Part shown: in pieces, positions 43,772-52,650 of the stretch
How positions within the stretch are numbered: position 1 is the first letter of the stretch
How the letters are laid out: each line of letters starts with the position of its first letter
Source: Chryseobacterium aahli
Lineage (GTDB): Bacteria; Bacteroidota; Bacteroidia; Flavobacteriales; Weeksellaceae
Direction: 5' to 3'
NCBI RefSeq assembly: GCF_022699665.1
Contig: NZ_JALDNB010000003.1
Location: 62,001-126,000 of the forward strand
Length of the DNA stretch: 64,000 nucleotides
Notes under the pieces: generated by a model
Seen by the model: the letters and a program-made list of their open reading frames with translations, nothing else
What the model was told of the DNA's origin: nothing
The model's database searches: none
Made by a program: the position numbers and the translations under genes

Positions 43772-44833
43772 ATGATTTTACGAGGAGAAAACTTAATCAA
43801 AGAATACGGTCCCAAAAAAGTTGTAAAAGGCGTTTCTGTACAGGTTCAGCAGGGAGAAATTGTAGGTTTGCTGGGTCCAAATGGAGCCGGAAAAACCACT
43901 TCATTTTATATGATCGTAGGTTTGGTAAAGCCGACTTCGGGAAGAATTTTTCTTGATAAACAGGAAATTACCACCGATGCGATGTACCGAAGAGCCCAAA
44001 AGGGAATCGGTTATTTGGCACAGGAAGCTTCCGTTTTCAGAAAACTGTCTGTGGAAGATAATATCATGGGAGTTTTGCAGTTGACGAAACTTTCAAAACG
44101 TGAACAGCAGATCAAATGTGATGAGCTGATTGAAGAGTTTTCATTGCAGCATGTCAGAAAAAACCGTGGAGATTTACTTTCCGGAGGTGAAAGGCGTAGA
44201 ACGGAAATCGCAAGATGTCTGGCAACAAGTCCTAGCTTTATTTTATTGGATGAGCCTTTTGCCGGAGTTGACCCGATTGCCGTGGAAGATATTCAGAAAA
44301 TTGTAAGAAGTCTTACCGACAAAAACATCGGAATTCTAATTACCGACCATAACGTACAGCAGACGCTGGCGATTACCAATAAAACATATATTATGTTCGA
44401 AGGGAAAATCTTAAAAGAAGGTCTTCCGGAAGAATTGGCAAATGATCCGCAGGTAAGAGAAGCATATTTGGGAGAAAATTTTGTTTACCAAAGTATTTTC
44501 GACAAGCCAAGTAAGAAAACATACGCTTACAATATCTGGGCAGGGAATTTTGAATCTAAATCTCAGCTACAGGGCTTTGTGAATGAACATTTCGCTCAAT
44601 ATGATGATTTAAGATTAATGTATGGATTTGAAGATATCAGTTTTGCATCTTTAGCAAATTCTGAAATTGAGCATATTTTTGCTGACGTTGTGGATAAAAA
44701 TGCGAACAATTCTTTTGTTTTCCAAAAAAAGGAAATCAATTCACAATATTCTTTGGATCAGGCTGAAACGGAATCTAAAGCTGCGAGTAAATCTGAACTT
44801 CATTATCTGACGACTTATATTTACGAAGGATAA
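43772..44833 (+). CDS. lptB: LPS export ABC transporter ATPase LptB with extra C-terminal domain
   Basis: 353 residues, versus about 240 for the family. Residues 1-245 are a standard LptB: GPNGAGKTTSFYMIVGL near 36, YLAQEASVFRKLSVEDN (Q-loop), LLSGGERRRTEIAR near 135, FILLDEPFAGVDP near 157, ITDHNV. Residues 251-353 form an additional domain starting YAYNIWAGNFESKSQLQGFV, which looks like the start of Imm22-type immunity proteins, and ending in a charged Ser-rich tail. LptB powers LPS transport to the outer membrane. The added domain is probably fused natively since no frameshift is seen. Confidence 0.9.
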   Translation: MILRGENLIKEYGPKKVVKGVSVQVQQGEIVGLLGPNGAGKTTSFYMIVGLVKPTSGRIFLDKQEITTDAMYRRAQKGIGYLAQEASVFRKLSVEDNIMGVLQLTKLSKREQQIKCDELIEEFSLQHVRKNRGDLLSGGERRRTEIARCLATSPSFILLDEPFAGVDPIAVEDIQKIVRSLTDKNIGILITDHNVQQTLAITNKTYIMFEGKILKEGLPEELANDPQVREAYLGENFVYQSIFDKPSKKTYAYNIWAGNFESKSQLQGFVNEHFAQYDDLRLMYGFEDISFASLANSEIEHIFADVVDKNANNSFVFQKKEINSQYSLDQAETESKAASKSELHYLTTYIYEG

Positions 44834-44871
44834 AATTAAATTAAAGCAATTTATTTGCTGTAAAATATAAT

Positions 44872-44906
44872 AAAACGTACCTTTTCTCTCTGAAACGGTA
44901 CGTTTT
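44872..44906 (+). terminator. Terminator after lptB
   Basis: AAAACGTACC pairs perfectly with GGTACGTTTT (10 bp) around a 15-nt loop, followed by a T run; it lies 18 nt before the next ATG. Confidence 0.75.
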
Positions 44907-44923
44907 TCTTTTAAAACCAATTC

Positions 44924-46729
44924 ATGGCAAAACCATTCACAAGAGCACTCAGTATTTTCGGGATTTACAGACAACTAAAACCTTTTATCAAACCGTATCG
45001 TTTGATGATTTATGGAACCTTGTTTCTTACTTTTTTAGGAGCAATAACGGCTCAGGTCAATGCGGTAGTTTTAAAATATACTGTTGACGAAGTTGAGAAA
45101 TTAACCAAACTTCCCAGTCCGATGTCGCAGGGAATTCATGTGCTTTTGGTGATTTCTGCAATACTTTTAGGAAAAGAAATTGCCAATATTTTTATCAGTT
45201 TCGGGCAGAAATTTTATGGTGAAAAAATCAGAATTAATGTAAGTTCGGTTTTAGCGCAATCAGCAATTGATAAAATTTTGACCTACAAAGTTGCCTATTT
45301 CAGTGATGAAAACCATGCTTCAGGAAAATTACAAACCAGAATTGATCGGGGAATAGAGAGCTTAACAAAGCTTGTTCAGAACTTTTTCATCGATATTCTT
45401 CCTATGTTTTCGAATGCCATTATTGCTTTGGTTATCATGTACATGCAGAACGTTTATGTAGGTTTGGTTTCTACAATTATCGTCCCGATCTATTTTTACG
45501 TAACCTCGATGCAGGCGAAAAAATTGGGTGGTGTAAGAAGGCAGCTTCGAAATCAACGCGAGCAGAAAACTTCGGGTTTATTAAATTTGATCAATTCAAT
45601 ATTGGTAATTAAAAGTTTTGTTAGGGAAAAATTTGAAGGTAAAAAGCAATTTGATTTGCAAATGCAACTGATGGAAAGTCAGATGTATACCCGTAAAACC
45701 AGCTTTATCTATGAAGGTTTAAAAACATTCATCGAGCAGATCGGGGTGGTTCTTATTATTTTACTGACGGTTTATTTAGTGCTGAATCAGCAAATGACAA
45801 TTGGTGCTATCATGCTTCACATTATGTTGTTCAACAACGTCTCTTCGCCTATCAGACAGCTTCACAGGATTTATGATGACATGAATGATGCGATGATTTA
45901 TGCCGAAGGTTATTTTGAAATTTTAAATGCAGACGAAGAAGCTGAACCCAACGGAACTTTAAAGGAAACCAAAACTTCTGAAAATTTTGAACTGAAAAAC
46001 GTCAATTTTACCTATCCAAACGGAACGCAAGCTTTACATAAGGTCTCAATGACCATCGAAAATGGGAAAACCACGGCGCTGGTTGGCTTAAGTGGTGCCG
46101 GAAAATCTACAATCATTAACCTTTTATGCAAATTTTACCTTCCGGATGATGGCGAGATTTTATTAGATGGAATTAATCTCAATCGGTACGACAACGCTTA
46201 TCTAAGAGACGATATTGGTCTGGTTTTGCAAAAAAACCACATCTTCCAAGGAAGTATCGAAGATAATATTCGCTACGGAAATATGAATGCCAGTTTTGAA
46301 GAAATTGAAGAAGCCGCCAAAAAAGCATATCTCCACGAGCAGATTTTAGATTTGCCCGAAAAATATCAACACGATGCAACTCAGCTTTCTGGCGGACAGC
46401 AACAGAGAATTGCGATTGCAAGATTATTCTTAAAAAATCCACCGATTATTTTCCTAGACGAACCAACGGCAAGTTTGGATGCGATTGCAACTGAACAAAT
46501 TAAGAACTCATTAGATGCCATCAAAGAGGGAAGAACAGTGGTGATTATTTCACACTCGCTTTCACAGATTTTAGATTCAGATAAAATTTATGTGATGAAA
46601 AAAGGTTATGTCGTGGAAAGCGGAACGCATGACGAATTGGTGCAGATGAATGGAACTTACAGAGAAATTTTTGATGCTTCCGCGAGAAGTTTGAATCTAG
46701 ATAAACTGGTTAATTCTTTCAAGAATTAA
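44924..46729 (+). CDS. ABC exporter with fused membrane and ATPase domains (MsbA type)
   Basis: 601 residues. Six membrane helices in about 30-330, then the nucleotide-binding domain: FELKNVNFTYPNGTQALHKV near 363, Walker A VGLSGAGKSTIINLL near 395, LQKNHIFQGSIEDNIRYG near 443, signature LSGGQQQRIAIARL near 500, Walker B PIIFLDEPTASLD near 518. A homodimeric exporter of lipid or peptide type. Next to lptB, transport of lipid A or a glycolipid is a reasonable guess, but the substrate is unknown. Separated from lptB by a terminator. Confidence 0.9.
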   Translation: MAKPFTRALSIFGIYRQLKPFIKPYRLMIYGTLFLTFLGAITAQVNAVVLKYTVDEVEKLTKLPSPMSQGIHVLLVISAILLGKEIANIFISFGQKFYGEKIRINVSSVLAQSAIDKILTYKVAYFSDENHASGKLQTRIDRGIESLTKLVQNFFIDILPMFSNAIIALVIMYMQNVYVGLVSTIIVPIYFYVTSMQAKKLGGVRRQLRNQREQKTSGLLNLINSILVIKSFVREKFEGKKQFDLQMQLMESQMYTRKTSFIYEGLKTFIEQIGVVLIILLTVYLVLNQQMTIGAIMLHIMLFNNVSSPIRQLHRIYDDMNDAMIYAEGYFEILNADEEAEPNGTLKETKTSENFELKNVNFTYPNGTQALHKVSMTIENGKTTALVGLSGAGKSTIINLLCKFYLPDDGEILLDGINLNRYDNAYLRDDIGLVLQKNHIFQGSIEDNIRYGNMNASFEEIEEAAKKAYLHEQILDLPEKYQHDATQLSGGQQQRIAIARLFLKNPPIIFLDEPTASLDAIATEQIKNSLDAIKEGRTVVIISHSLSQILDSDKIYVMKKGYVVESGTHDELVQMNGTYREIFDASARSLNLDKLVNSFKN

Positions 46730-46973
46730 TGTAGCGATGTAACTATTTAACAATGTAGCAATGACTTAAACCATTAAGGAATTTTAGTTGGTAAGATTTT
46801 TTAAGGTTCAGATAAATCTGAATTAAGCGGTTCGCTTAATGAATATCTTCAGATATTTCCTTAACAACACTTAACAACTTATACATCTTAATGGTTAAAA
46901 ATTTTAAGCATTTCAAAATTTCAAAGTTGATGAAGATTAAAGTAAATTTGTATCATTTGAACAGATTTTCTAC

Positions 46974-47927
46974 ATGAACGACCATTACCTCAAAAAACTC
47001 GACCGCGTCACTGCCATTCTCACCCAATTACAATCAAAACCGATTGTAAGAGCTCAGGATTTAGCCGAAAAATTTGAAGTGAGTGTAAGAACAATTTACC
47101 GTGACATTAAAACACTGGAAAACGCAGGAATTCCGATTATTGGTGAGGCAGGAAGCGGTTATTCTTTGATGGATGGTTACAAACTTCCGCCCGTGATGTT
47201 TACCAAAGAAGAAGTTTTAAGTTTTATCACTGCCGAAAAACTGATGCAGAAATTTTCACATGAAAGTTTGGGAAACCACTATAAAACGGCAATGGAAAAA
47301 CTGCGTTCAGTGCTGAGAAATTCAGATAAAAATTTAATTCAGAATATTGAAAATCAGATTGATATTTTTGATTACAGTCCGAAATCTGACGATTCTATAA
47401 AAAACGTTATCCCGATTATTCTGGAAAGTATCGCCGATAAAAAACAGCTTTCTATTGAATATCAAAGTTTTGGTGCAAAGGTTTCAAATCGTACCATTGA
47501 AGCGGTTGGGATCTTTTATGAATTTACCTATTGGTACATTATGGCTTTTTGTACTTTAAGAAAAGATTTCAGACAGTTCAGAGTCGACAGAATTTTGAAA
47601 ATTTCAAAAACAGAAACTTCTTTTTCACAGGAATACGGGAAAATCAATGATCATCGAAGAGTTGCCTCAAAAACGACTACAAAAGTAAAATTATTGGTCG
47701 ATAAGAAAATCATGGGATATTTAATCAATTCCAAAAGCTATTACGGATTGATTGAAGAAATAGAAACCGATAAAGGGATCGAAATGACCTTTGAAACAGA
47801 ATGGATTGATGAAGGGTTTCCACGCTGGCTGATTACTTTTGCAGACTATGCCAAAATCCTGGAACCGGAATTATTAAAGACTAAAATGAAAGATTTAGTT
47901 CAAAAAATTTCAGAAAAGTTATCGTAA
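46974..47927 (+). CDS. WYL-domain transcriptional regulator (YafY family)
   Basis: 317 residues. N-terminal winged HTH with LQSKPIVRAQDLAEKFEVSVRTIYRDIKTLENAGIPI (residues about 19-55, a DeoR/HTH_11 signature), then the WYL domain from about 145 with TIEAVGIFYEFTYWYIMAFCTLRKDFRQFRVDRI, followed by a C-terminal WCX region ending in DLVQKISEKL. WYL domains sense ligands such as nucleic acid or nucleotides. A -7-like element TAAATTTG lies at 46943-46950. The 244 nt upstream carry nothing else I can support. Confidence 0.9.
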   Translation: MNDHYLKKLDRVTAILTQLQSKPIVRAQDLAEKFEVSVRTIYRDIKTLENAGIPIIGEAGSGYSLMDGYKLPPVMFTKEEVLSFITAEKLMQKFSHESLGNHYKTAMEKLRSVLRNSDKNLIQNIENQIDIFDYSPKSDDSIKNVIPIILESIADKKQLSIEYQSFGAKVSNRTIEAVGIFYEFTYWYIMAFCTLRKDFRQFRVDRILKISKTETSFSQEYGKINDHRRVASKTTTKVKLLVDKKIMGYLINSKSYYGLIEEIETDKGIEMTFETEWIDEGFPRWLITFADYAKILEPELLKTKMKDLVQKISEKLS

Positions 47928-47930
47928 AAA

Positions 47931-48056
47931 ATCTCCCACAGATCATCACAGATTTTTTGAATTTAATCTGCTTCATCTGCAAAATCTGCGGGAGAAAATT
48001 GATTCACAAAGAAATTATTCTCATTCATCTGTGGAAATCCATGTGATCTGTGGGAA
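47931..48056. repeat. 126-nt palindromic intergenic repeat, copy 1
   Basis: Ends are inverted (CTCCCACAGATCA at the left, TGATCTGTGGGA at the right) and the centre has AATCTGC and CAGATTTT motifs. A second copy in the same orientation begins 44 nt later. No coding frame. Confidence 0.75.
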
Positions 48057-48099
48057 ACCAAAATCATTCGTGCCAATCAGTGCATTCGTGGCAAAAAAA

Positions 48100-48226
48100 A
48101 TCTCCCACAGATTCTACAGATTCTCACAGATTTTAAAATTTAATCTGCTACATCTGCAAAATCTGCGAGAGAAATGAGAAAAACTATTCTCAATCATCCG
48201 TGCAAATCTGTTTGATCAGTGGGAAA
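48100..48226. repeat. 127-nt palindromic intergenic repeat, copy 2
   Basis: Aligns along its whole length with 47931-48056: shared blocks CTCCCACAGAT, ATTTAATCTGCT, CATCTGCAAAATCTGCG and a closing CAGTGGGAAA. It ends 4 nt before the stop of the dinB gene. The 44 nt between copies contain ATTCGTGCCAATCAGTGCATTCGTGGCA, itself a quasi-repeat (shown here as 48066-48093). Confidence 0.75.
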
Positions 48227-48229
48227 TAA

Positions 48230-48721
48230 TTAAAATCTTTCCCAAAAGAAAGGCGGCTCAATTCCCAAAGCTCTCAGATAAACAAAACCCTGTCCACGAT
48301 GATGTACTTCATTATCCACAAAATAAAGAATATTCTGATACACCGGAAATTCGTACTGACCAAATAAGTTGAACGTTTCCTGAAATCTTTCCTCTGAAAT
48401 CTGATTAAAATAATGATTAATCACTTCCGTTTCAGAATCCCATTTCGCCAAGATTTCTTCTTTTGTTTTCGGTTGAAAAGCTTCTTCAGAAAATTCTTCA
48501 GTTTGGCTTTCGACGATTCCTTTTAAAGCAGGACCTGCAATGCTGATTAATTCAACGGCTAATTTCGCAAACGGTCTCATTCCGCCAATAGAAAACTCAA
48601 ATAATTCTTTTTCAGGGAACATTTCAATCACTCTTCTTGTCAGGTTTCTGTGTCCTTGCCAATGCTCTAATAATTGTGCTGAAGAGATAACCTGTGTCGT
48701 TGCTGTTGCTGTAGTTGTCAT
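48230..48721 (-). CDS. DinB family protein (putative metal-dependent hydrolase)
   Basis: 163 residues, four-helix bundle. Metal-binding His candidates: LLEHWQGHRN near 18 and VDNEVHHRGQGFVYLRALG near 136, the latter typical of the DinB/YfiT fold. No signal peptide. It converges with the WYL regulator, a frequent pairing in flavobacteria, so the regulator may control it. Not the DNA polymerase IV also named DinB. Confidence 0.85.
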   Translation of the reverse strand: MTTTATATTQVISSAQLLEHWQGHRNLTRRVIEMFPEKELFEFSIGGMRPFAKLAVELISIAGPALKGIVESQTEEFSEEAFQPKTKEEILAKWDSETEVINHYFNQISEERFQETFNLFGQYEFPVYQNILYFVDNEVHHRGQGFVYLRALGIEPPFFWERF

Positions 48722-48918
48722 AATTTTTGTTTTAAGTTGTTAATCTTATGACAAAGATAATTCAGGTTAATGACAACAGTTTGTCAGTAGGGTTTTTGAT
48801 GTTTAAAAATTATTTTATTTTTTTTCAAATAATTAAATATTTCTCACGTTAGATGGATATCCGATACACAAATGTTTCAATAGTAAATATGTAGAGGTAG
48901 ATAAATAATTTTGAATGA

Positions 48919-48950
48919 GGCCAATCTTTCGGGGTTGGTCTTTTATTATA
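48919..48950 (+). terminator. Orphan terminator-like hairpin
   Basis: GGCCAATC with GGTTGGTC (8 bp including G-T pairs), loop TTTCGG, followed by TTTTATTATA. No gene ends upstream on the plus strand within 190 nt; it could end a small RNA. Confidence 0.4.
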
Positions 48951-48986
48951 GGTAATGAATAATGTGTTTAATGAGTAGTTTTTTCA

Positions 48987-49056
48987 GAAGCTATTCCGGC
49001 TATCCGCTGTATCTTTTTTTTTGAAAAAAAAGGATGCCGCTTCTATCCGGGCTAGG
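48987..49056. repeat. Intergenic element with paired T and A runs
   Basis: GCTATTCCGGCTATCCGCTG, then a run of about 10 T, then A run, then GGATGCCGCTTCTATCCGGG and CTAGG. The T and A runs pair, and TATCCGC/CCGCTTCTATCC are related halves. From memory, elements with this text recur in flavobacterial intergenic regions. The 48722-49175 interval holds this, the orphan hairpin, and no gene. Confidence 0.5.
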
Positions 49057-49175
49057 AAATCAGTTTTTTTCAGAACATTTGGGTTTTCATTTTTTCCTCT
49101 TTGTAAAAAAAACTAATTTAGTAACATGAAAAAGCCTTGATTAATTGGGTATTCAGAAACAATAATAATTTACCT

Positions 49176-49745
49176 ATGAAAATATATACCAAGACAGGAG
49201 ATAAAGGACAAACTGCTTTATACGGCGGTACGAGAGTTTCGAAAGCAAGCGCCAGAGTAGAGAGCTACGGAAATATTGATGAACTCAATTCTTTTATCGG
49301 AATTTCAAAAAGTCATATTACGGACGATGAAGTTTTAAAACAACTGAAAAAAATTCAGTTTGACTTATTTACAGTCGGTTCTGAAGCAGCAACTCCGGTG
49401 GATAAACTGATGTTAGCGAATGGAAAATCCCGTCTTCCTTTAATTATTTCCGACACCGAAATTGAAGAACTGGAAAATTGGATGGATGCTTTTGAAGAAA
49501 AACTAGAGCCGCTTCAATATTTCATCCTTCCTGGAGGCGGAAAATCTGCAACTTTTTTACATGCCGCAAGAACGATTTGCAGAAGAGCCGAACGTTCGTT
49601 GGTTTTCTTAAATGAATCTGAAGAAGTGCGTCCTGAATTGATTAAGTATTTAAACAGACTTTCAGATTATCTTTTTGTTTTGGCAAGATGTATTTCAAAA
49701 ATCAACAACGAACCGGAAGAATACTGGAATCCGAACGAGAGATAA
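49176..49745 (+). CDS. Cob(I)yrinic acid a,c-diamide adenosyltransferase (PduO type)
   Basis: 189 residues from ATG 49176; an earlier in-frame start at 49137 adds an unlikely leader. MKIYTKTGDKGQTALYGG is the ATP-binding start of the PduO family; SYGNIDELNSFIG near 31, PGGGKSATFLHAARTICRRAER near 118 and LNRLSDYLFVLAR near 160 complete the signature. Makes adenosylcobalamin. It ends 1 nt before the TPR gene. Confidence 0.93.
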   Translation: MKIYTKTGDKGQTALYGGTRVSKASARVESYGNIDELNSFIGISKSHITDDEVLKQLKKIQFDLFTVGSEAATPVDKLMLANGKSRLPLIISDTEIEELENWMDAFEEKLEPLQYFILPGGGKSATFLHAARTICRRAERSLVFLNESEEVRPELIKYLNRLSDYLFVLARCISKINNEPEEYWNPNER

Positions 49746-49746
49746 A

Positions 49747-50388
49747 ATGAAAAAAATATTTCTACTATTCATACTTTTATTTTCTCACTCTCTTTTTTCT
49801 CAGGATATTACGGTTTATCTCGATGAAGGAGATGAATTGATCTCTAAAAATAAATTCTCTGATGCAGAAAATACTTTTAGAAAAGGTTTGAAAGAAAGTC
49901 CCGACAACCCGATTTTAAAATCACAATTGGCTTTGACGTTGATCAATCAGGATAAAAATGAAGAGGCTGAAAAGGTGATTGGCGAAATTTTAACTTTGCA
50001 ACCTGAATTTACTGCTGCACTTTGGTATGGTGGAATTAATAATTTTAATAAAAAAGTACCGGATTTTAGAAAAGCTATTTCTTATTTTGAGAAAGCCTAT
50101 CCTCTGATTGATATAAATTCTCCCCAATATTTTGTGGTAAATTATTACATCGGAAGATCTTATAGAAAACTATTGTACAGAGAAGGTCTTACGTTTCAGG
50201 AAGTCGAACGTATGCTGGAAACGTATAAAAAATATATTGAACTGCAGCCCAATGCCGAAGATATTATCGATGCAAAGAGTTTCGTGAAGAAAGTAGAGGA
50301 AAAAAGACCCGGTAAAAATGTAGGAAAATGGATTATTACAACAGAACAGAATGTTGAAGAATTAATCAATAAAACAACAGCTCAATGA
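49747..50388 (+). CDS. Secreted tetratricopeptide-repeat protein
   Basis: 213 residues from ATG 49747 (the longer frame from 49675 lies inside the upstream gene). Signal peptide ending LFSQ. TPR-like helices: ISKNKFSDAENTFRKGLKES, SQLALTLINQDKNEEAEKVI, and further ones with YFEKAYPLI. Periplasmic scaffold or chaperone is likely. Its TGA overlaps the ATG of the next gene (ATGA), so the three genes 49176-51011 form an operon. Confidence 0.8.
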   Translation: MKKIFLLFILLFSHSLFSQDITVYLDEGDELISKNKFSDAENTFRKGLKESPDNPILKSQLALTLINQDKNEEAEKVIGEILTLQPEFTAALWYGGINNFNKKVPDFRKAISYFEKAYPLIDINSPQYFVVNYYIGRSYRKLLYREGLTFQEVERMLETYKKYIELQPNAEDIIDAKSFVKKVEEKRPGKNVGKWIITTEQNVEELINKTTAQ

Positions 50389-51011
50389 CAAAAGTTTTAT
50401 TATTCATCAACGGCGATGCCCCGAAATCATTTCCTGATCCTGAAAAATATGATCTGATTGCCTGTACTGACGGTGCATTTCATTATCTGAAACAGTTGGG
50501 TTTTCCTTTAGAAAAATTAGATTTTATCTCCGGTGATTTTGATTCACATTCGGGGGCTGATGAAAATGTATATGAAGATAAATTTATCTACACTCCGGAT
50601 CAGGAAAAAACAGATTTTCATAAAGCTTTAGAGATTATTGCAGAAAAAGGCTTTAAAAACATCGATGTTTTTGGCGGAAGTGGAGGAGAACAAGATCATT
50701 TTTTAGGAAATCTCACCGTTGCTTACACCTTTAAAGAAAATTTAAACATAAAATTTTATGACGAGTTTTCTGAATATTTTTTTATTCCTAAAACTTTTGT
50801 CCTGAAAGATGTAAAAAATAAACTCGTTTCACTGTATCCTTTTCCGAATGTTGAAGGTGTGACAACGAAAGGTTTGAATTGGGCATTAACCAATGAAAAT
50901 CTGAGTATTACCACAAGAATCGGGACGAGAAATTTTGCCGTGGAAGATGATGTTTCGATTGAATATCAAAAAGGAGATTTGCTGATATTTGTTGGTCGAA
51001 ATTATCTCTGA
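50385..51011 (+). CDS. thiN: Thiamine pyrophosphokinase
   Basis: 208 residues. LLFINGDAPKSF at 4, IACTDGAFHYLKQLG near 25, ISGDFDSH near 48, DQEKTDFHKALEI near 71, VFGGSGGEQDHFLGNLTVA near 95, and the C-terminal thiamine-binding beta domain with TKGLNWALTN near 164. Converts thiamine to thiamine diphosphate. Overlaps the TPR gene by 4 nt. Confidence 0.92.
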   Translation: MTKVLLFINGDAPKSFPDPEKYDLIACTDGAFHYLKQLGFPLEKLDFISGDFDSHSGADENVYEDKFIYTPDQEKTDFHKALEIIAEKGFKNIDVFGGSGGEQDHFLGNLTVAYTFKENLNIKFYDEFSEYFFIPKTFVLKDVKNKLVSLYPFPNVEGVTTKGLNWALTNENLSITTRIGTRNFAVEDDVSIEYQKGDLLIFVGRNYL

Positions 51012-51130
51012 TTTCTACATAGAAAATAACGATTTCAGTAATATAAAATCTGTGAAAACTTTAAGAAAATTTAAAACTAAAAAATCAAACTTTTTTAGCA
51101 ATTTTGCATTCTTAATTCACTTGTCAAAAA

Positions 51131-52522
51131 ATGAAAATAAAATACTCGGAACTTATTGATCAGACATTGTATTTTCCAACGGAAGAATTCAATGTTTCTG
51201 AGAACAATTTGTCTTTTCACGATATTCCATTGATGGAAGTTGTTGAGAAGTTTGGAACGCCTCTTAAGGTAAGTTACCTCCCGAAGATTTCTCAAAATAT
51301 TCAGAAAGCAAAAGGCTGGTTTAAGGAAGCTTTTGAGAAAATCGATTACAAAAAAAACTACAGATACTGCTACTGTACAAAATCCAGCCATTTCAAATTT
51401 GTGATTGAAGAAGCTTTGAAGAACGATATTTCTATCGAGACGTCTTCAGCTTACGACATGGATATTGTAAAATCGCTTTACAACGAAGGAAAAGTAACGA
51501 AAGATATTGAAGTGATCTGCAACGGTTTCAAAACCGATGATTATCTGGCGAAAATTTCAGATATGATCAACAGTGGTTTTGAAAACATCACTCCGATTTT
51601 GGATAATTACCGTGAGCTGGATAAGCTTACTGAAAGCATCGATACCACTTTCGACATAGGAATCAGAATCGCATCTGAGGAAGAACCGAAATTCGAATTT
51701 TATACCTCAAGATTAGGAATCGGATATAAAGATATTATTCCGTATTACAGCCAGAAAATTGCAGAACACCCGAATGCAAGGCTGAAAATGCTTCACTTTT
51801 TCATTAATACTGGGATCAAAGATACTGCGTATTACTGGAATGAATTGTATAAATGTCTTCGTGTGTACGCACGTTTGAAGAAAATTGCTCCGGAAGTTAA
51901 TTCATTAAATATAGGTGGTGGTTTTCCAATCAAAACTTCTTTAAATTTTGATTATGATTACCAATATATGGTGGAAGAAATCGTTTCTCAGATCAAAAAA
52001 TTCTGTGAAGAAGAAGGAGTGGAAGAGCCAAACATTTATACAGAATTCGGAAGCTTTACAGTAGGTGAAAGTGGTGCGAATTTGTACAAAATCATTTCGC
52101 AAAAACGCCAGAATGACAGAGAAAAATGGAACATGATCGATTCATCTTTCATGACCACACTTCCAGATACCTGGGCGATCTCAAGACACTTTATCATGCT
52201 TCCTCTGAACCGTTGGGAAGATTCTTACGAAAGAGTTTTCTTAGGCGGACTGACTTGTGATTCAGATGATTATTATAACTCTGAACAACATACTAATGCC
52301 ATTTATTTACCTGTTTTCAGTGATACAAAACCATTATATATAGGTTTCTTCCATACCGGAGCATATCAGGAAACAATTGGAGGTTATGGCGGTGTTCATC
52401 ACTGTCTGATGCCTCAGCCGAGACATATTTTGATTCAAAAAGATGAAAATGGAGAATTCCAATATGAAATCTTTAGAGAAAGGCAGGAACCTGAAGATAT
52501 TTTGAAAATATTGGGTTATTAA
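51131..52522 (+). CDS. speA: Arginine decarboxylase (PLP-dependent, alanine racemase-like fold III)
   Basis: 463 residues. PLP Lys in YCYCTKSSHFKFV near 85, SSAYDMDIVKSL near 106, NIGGGFPIKTSL near 263, EFGSFTVGESGANLYKI near 305, and GGLTCDSDDYY near 373 for the substrate-side residues. Shorter than E. coli SpeA (658), as usual for the Bacteroidota form. With the agmatinase encoded at 53592 it would make putrescine from arginine. A near-consensus -7 box (CAATTTTGC) is at 51100-51108. Confidence 0.88.
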   Translation: MKIKYSELIDQTLYFPTEEFNVSENNLSFHDIPLMEVVEKFGTPLKVSYLPKISQNIQKAKGWFKEAFEKIDYKKNYRYCYCTKSSHFKFVIEEALKNDISIETSSAYDMDIVKSLYNEGKVTKDIEVICNGFKTDDYLAKISDMINSGFENITPILDNYRELDKLTESIDTTFDIGIRIASEEEPKFEFYTSRLGIGYKDIIPYYSQKIAEHPNARLKMLHFFINTGIKDTAYYWNELYKCLRVYARLKKIAPEVNSLNIGGGFPIKTSLNFDYDYQYMVEEIVSQIKKFCEEEGVEEPNIYTEFGSFTVGESGANLYKIISQKRQNDREKWNMIDSSFMTTLPDTWAISRHFIMLPLNRWEDSYERVFLGGLTCDSDDYYNSEQHTNAIYLPVFSDTKPLYIGFFHTGAYQETIGGYGGVHHCLMPQPRHILIQKDENGEFQYEIFRERQEPEDILKILGY

Positions 52523-52597
52523 GTCATTGCGAGAAGCGAAGCGACGAAGCAATCTTATCAATAGAAACGGGTATGTCATCCTGAGCTTGTCGAAGGA
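52523..52597. repeat. Two adjacent REP-like repeats
   Basis: GTCATTGCGAGAAGCGAAGC continuing GACGAAGCAATCTT at 52523-52556, a text that recurs in many bacterial genomes, followed by ATCCTGAGCTTGTCGAAGGA at 52578-52597, identical to 23656-23675. AACGGG before and CCCGTT after the second unit are complementary. Confidence 0.65.
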
Positions 52598-52650
52598 AGC
52601 CCGTTTTCATAAAATAAAAAATCAATTGGCTTTAGCCCAAACTTACAAAG

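Noticed and set aside
43772..44833. LptB extension as a frameshift or read-through artefact
   Set aside because: The frame is continuous, codon use does not change, and a terminator follows the extended stop, not the expected LptB end.
48230..48721. DinB as DNA polymerase IV
   Set aside because: The protein is a 163-residue helical bundle of the DinB/YfiT family and has no polymerase motif.
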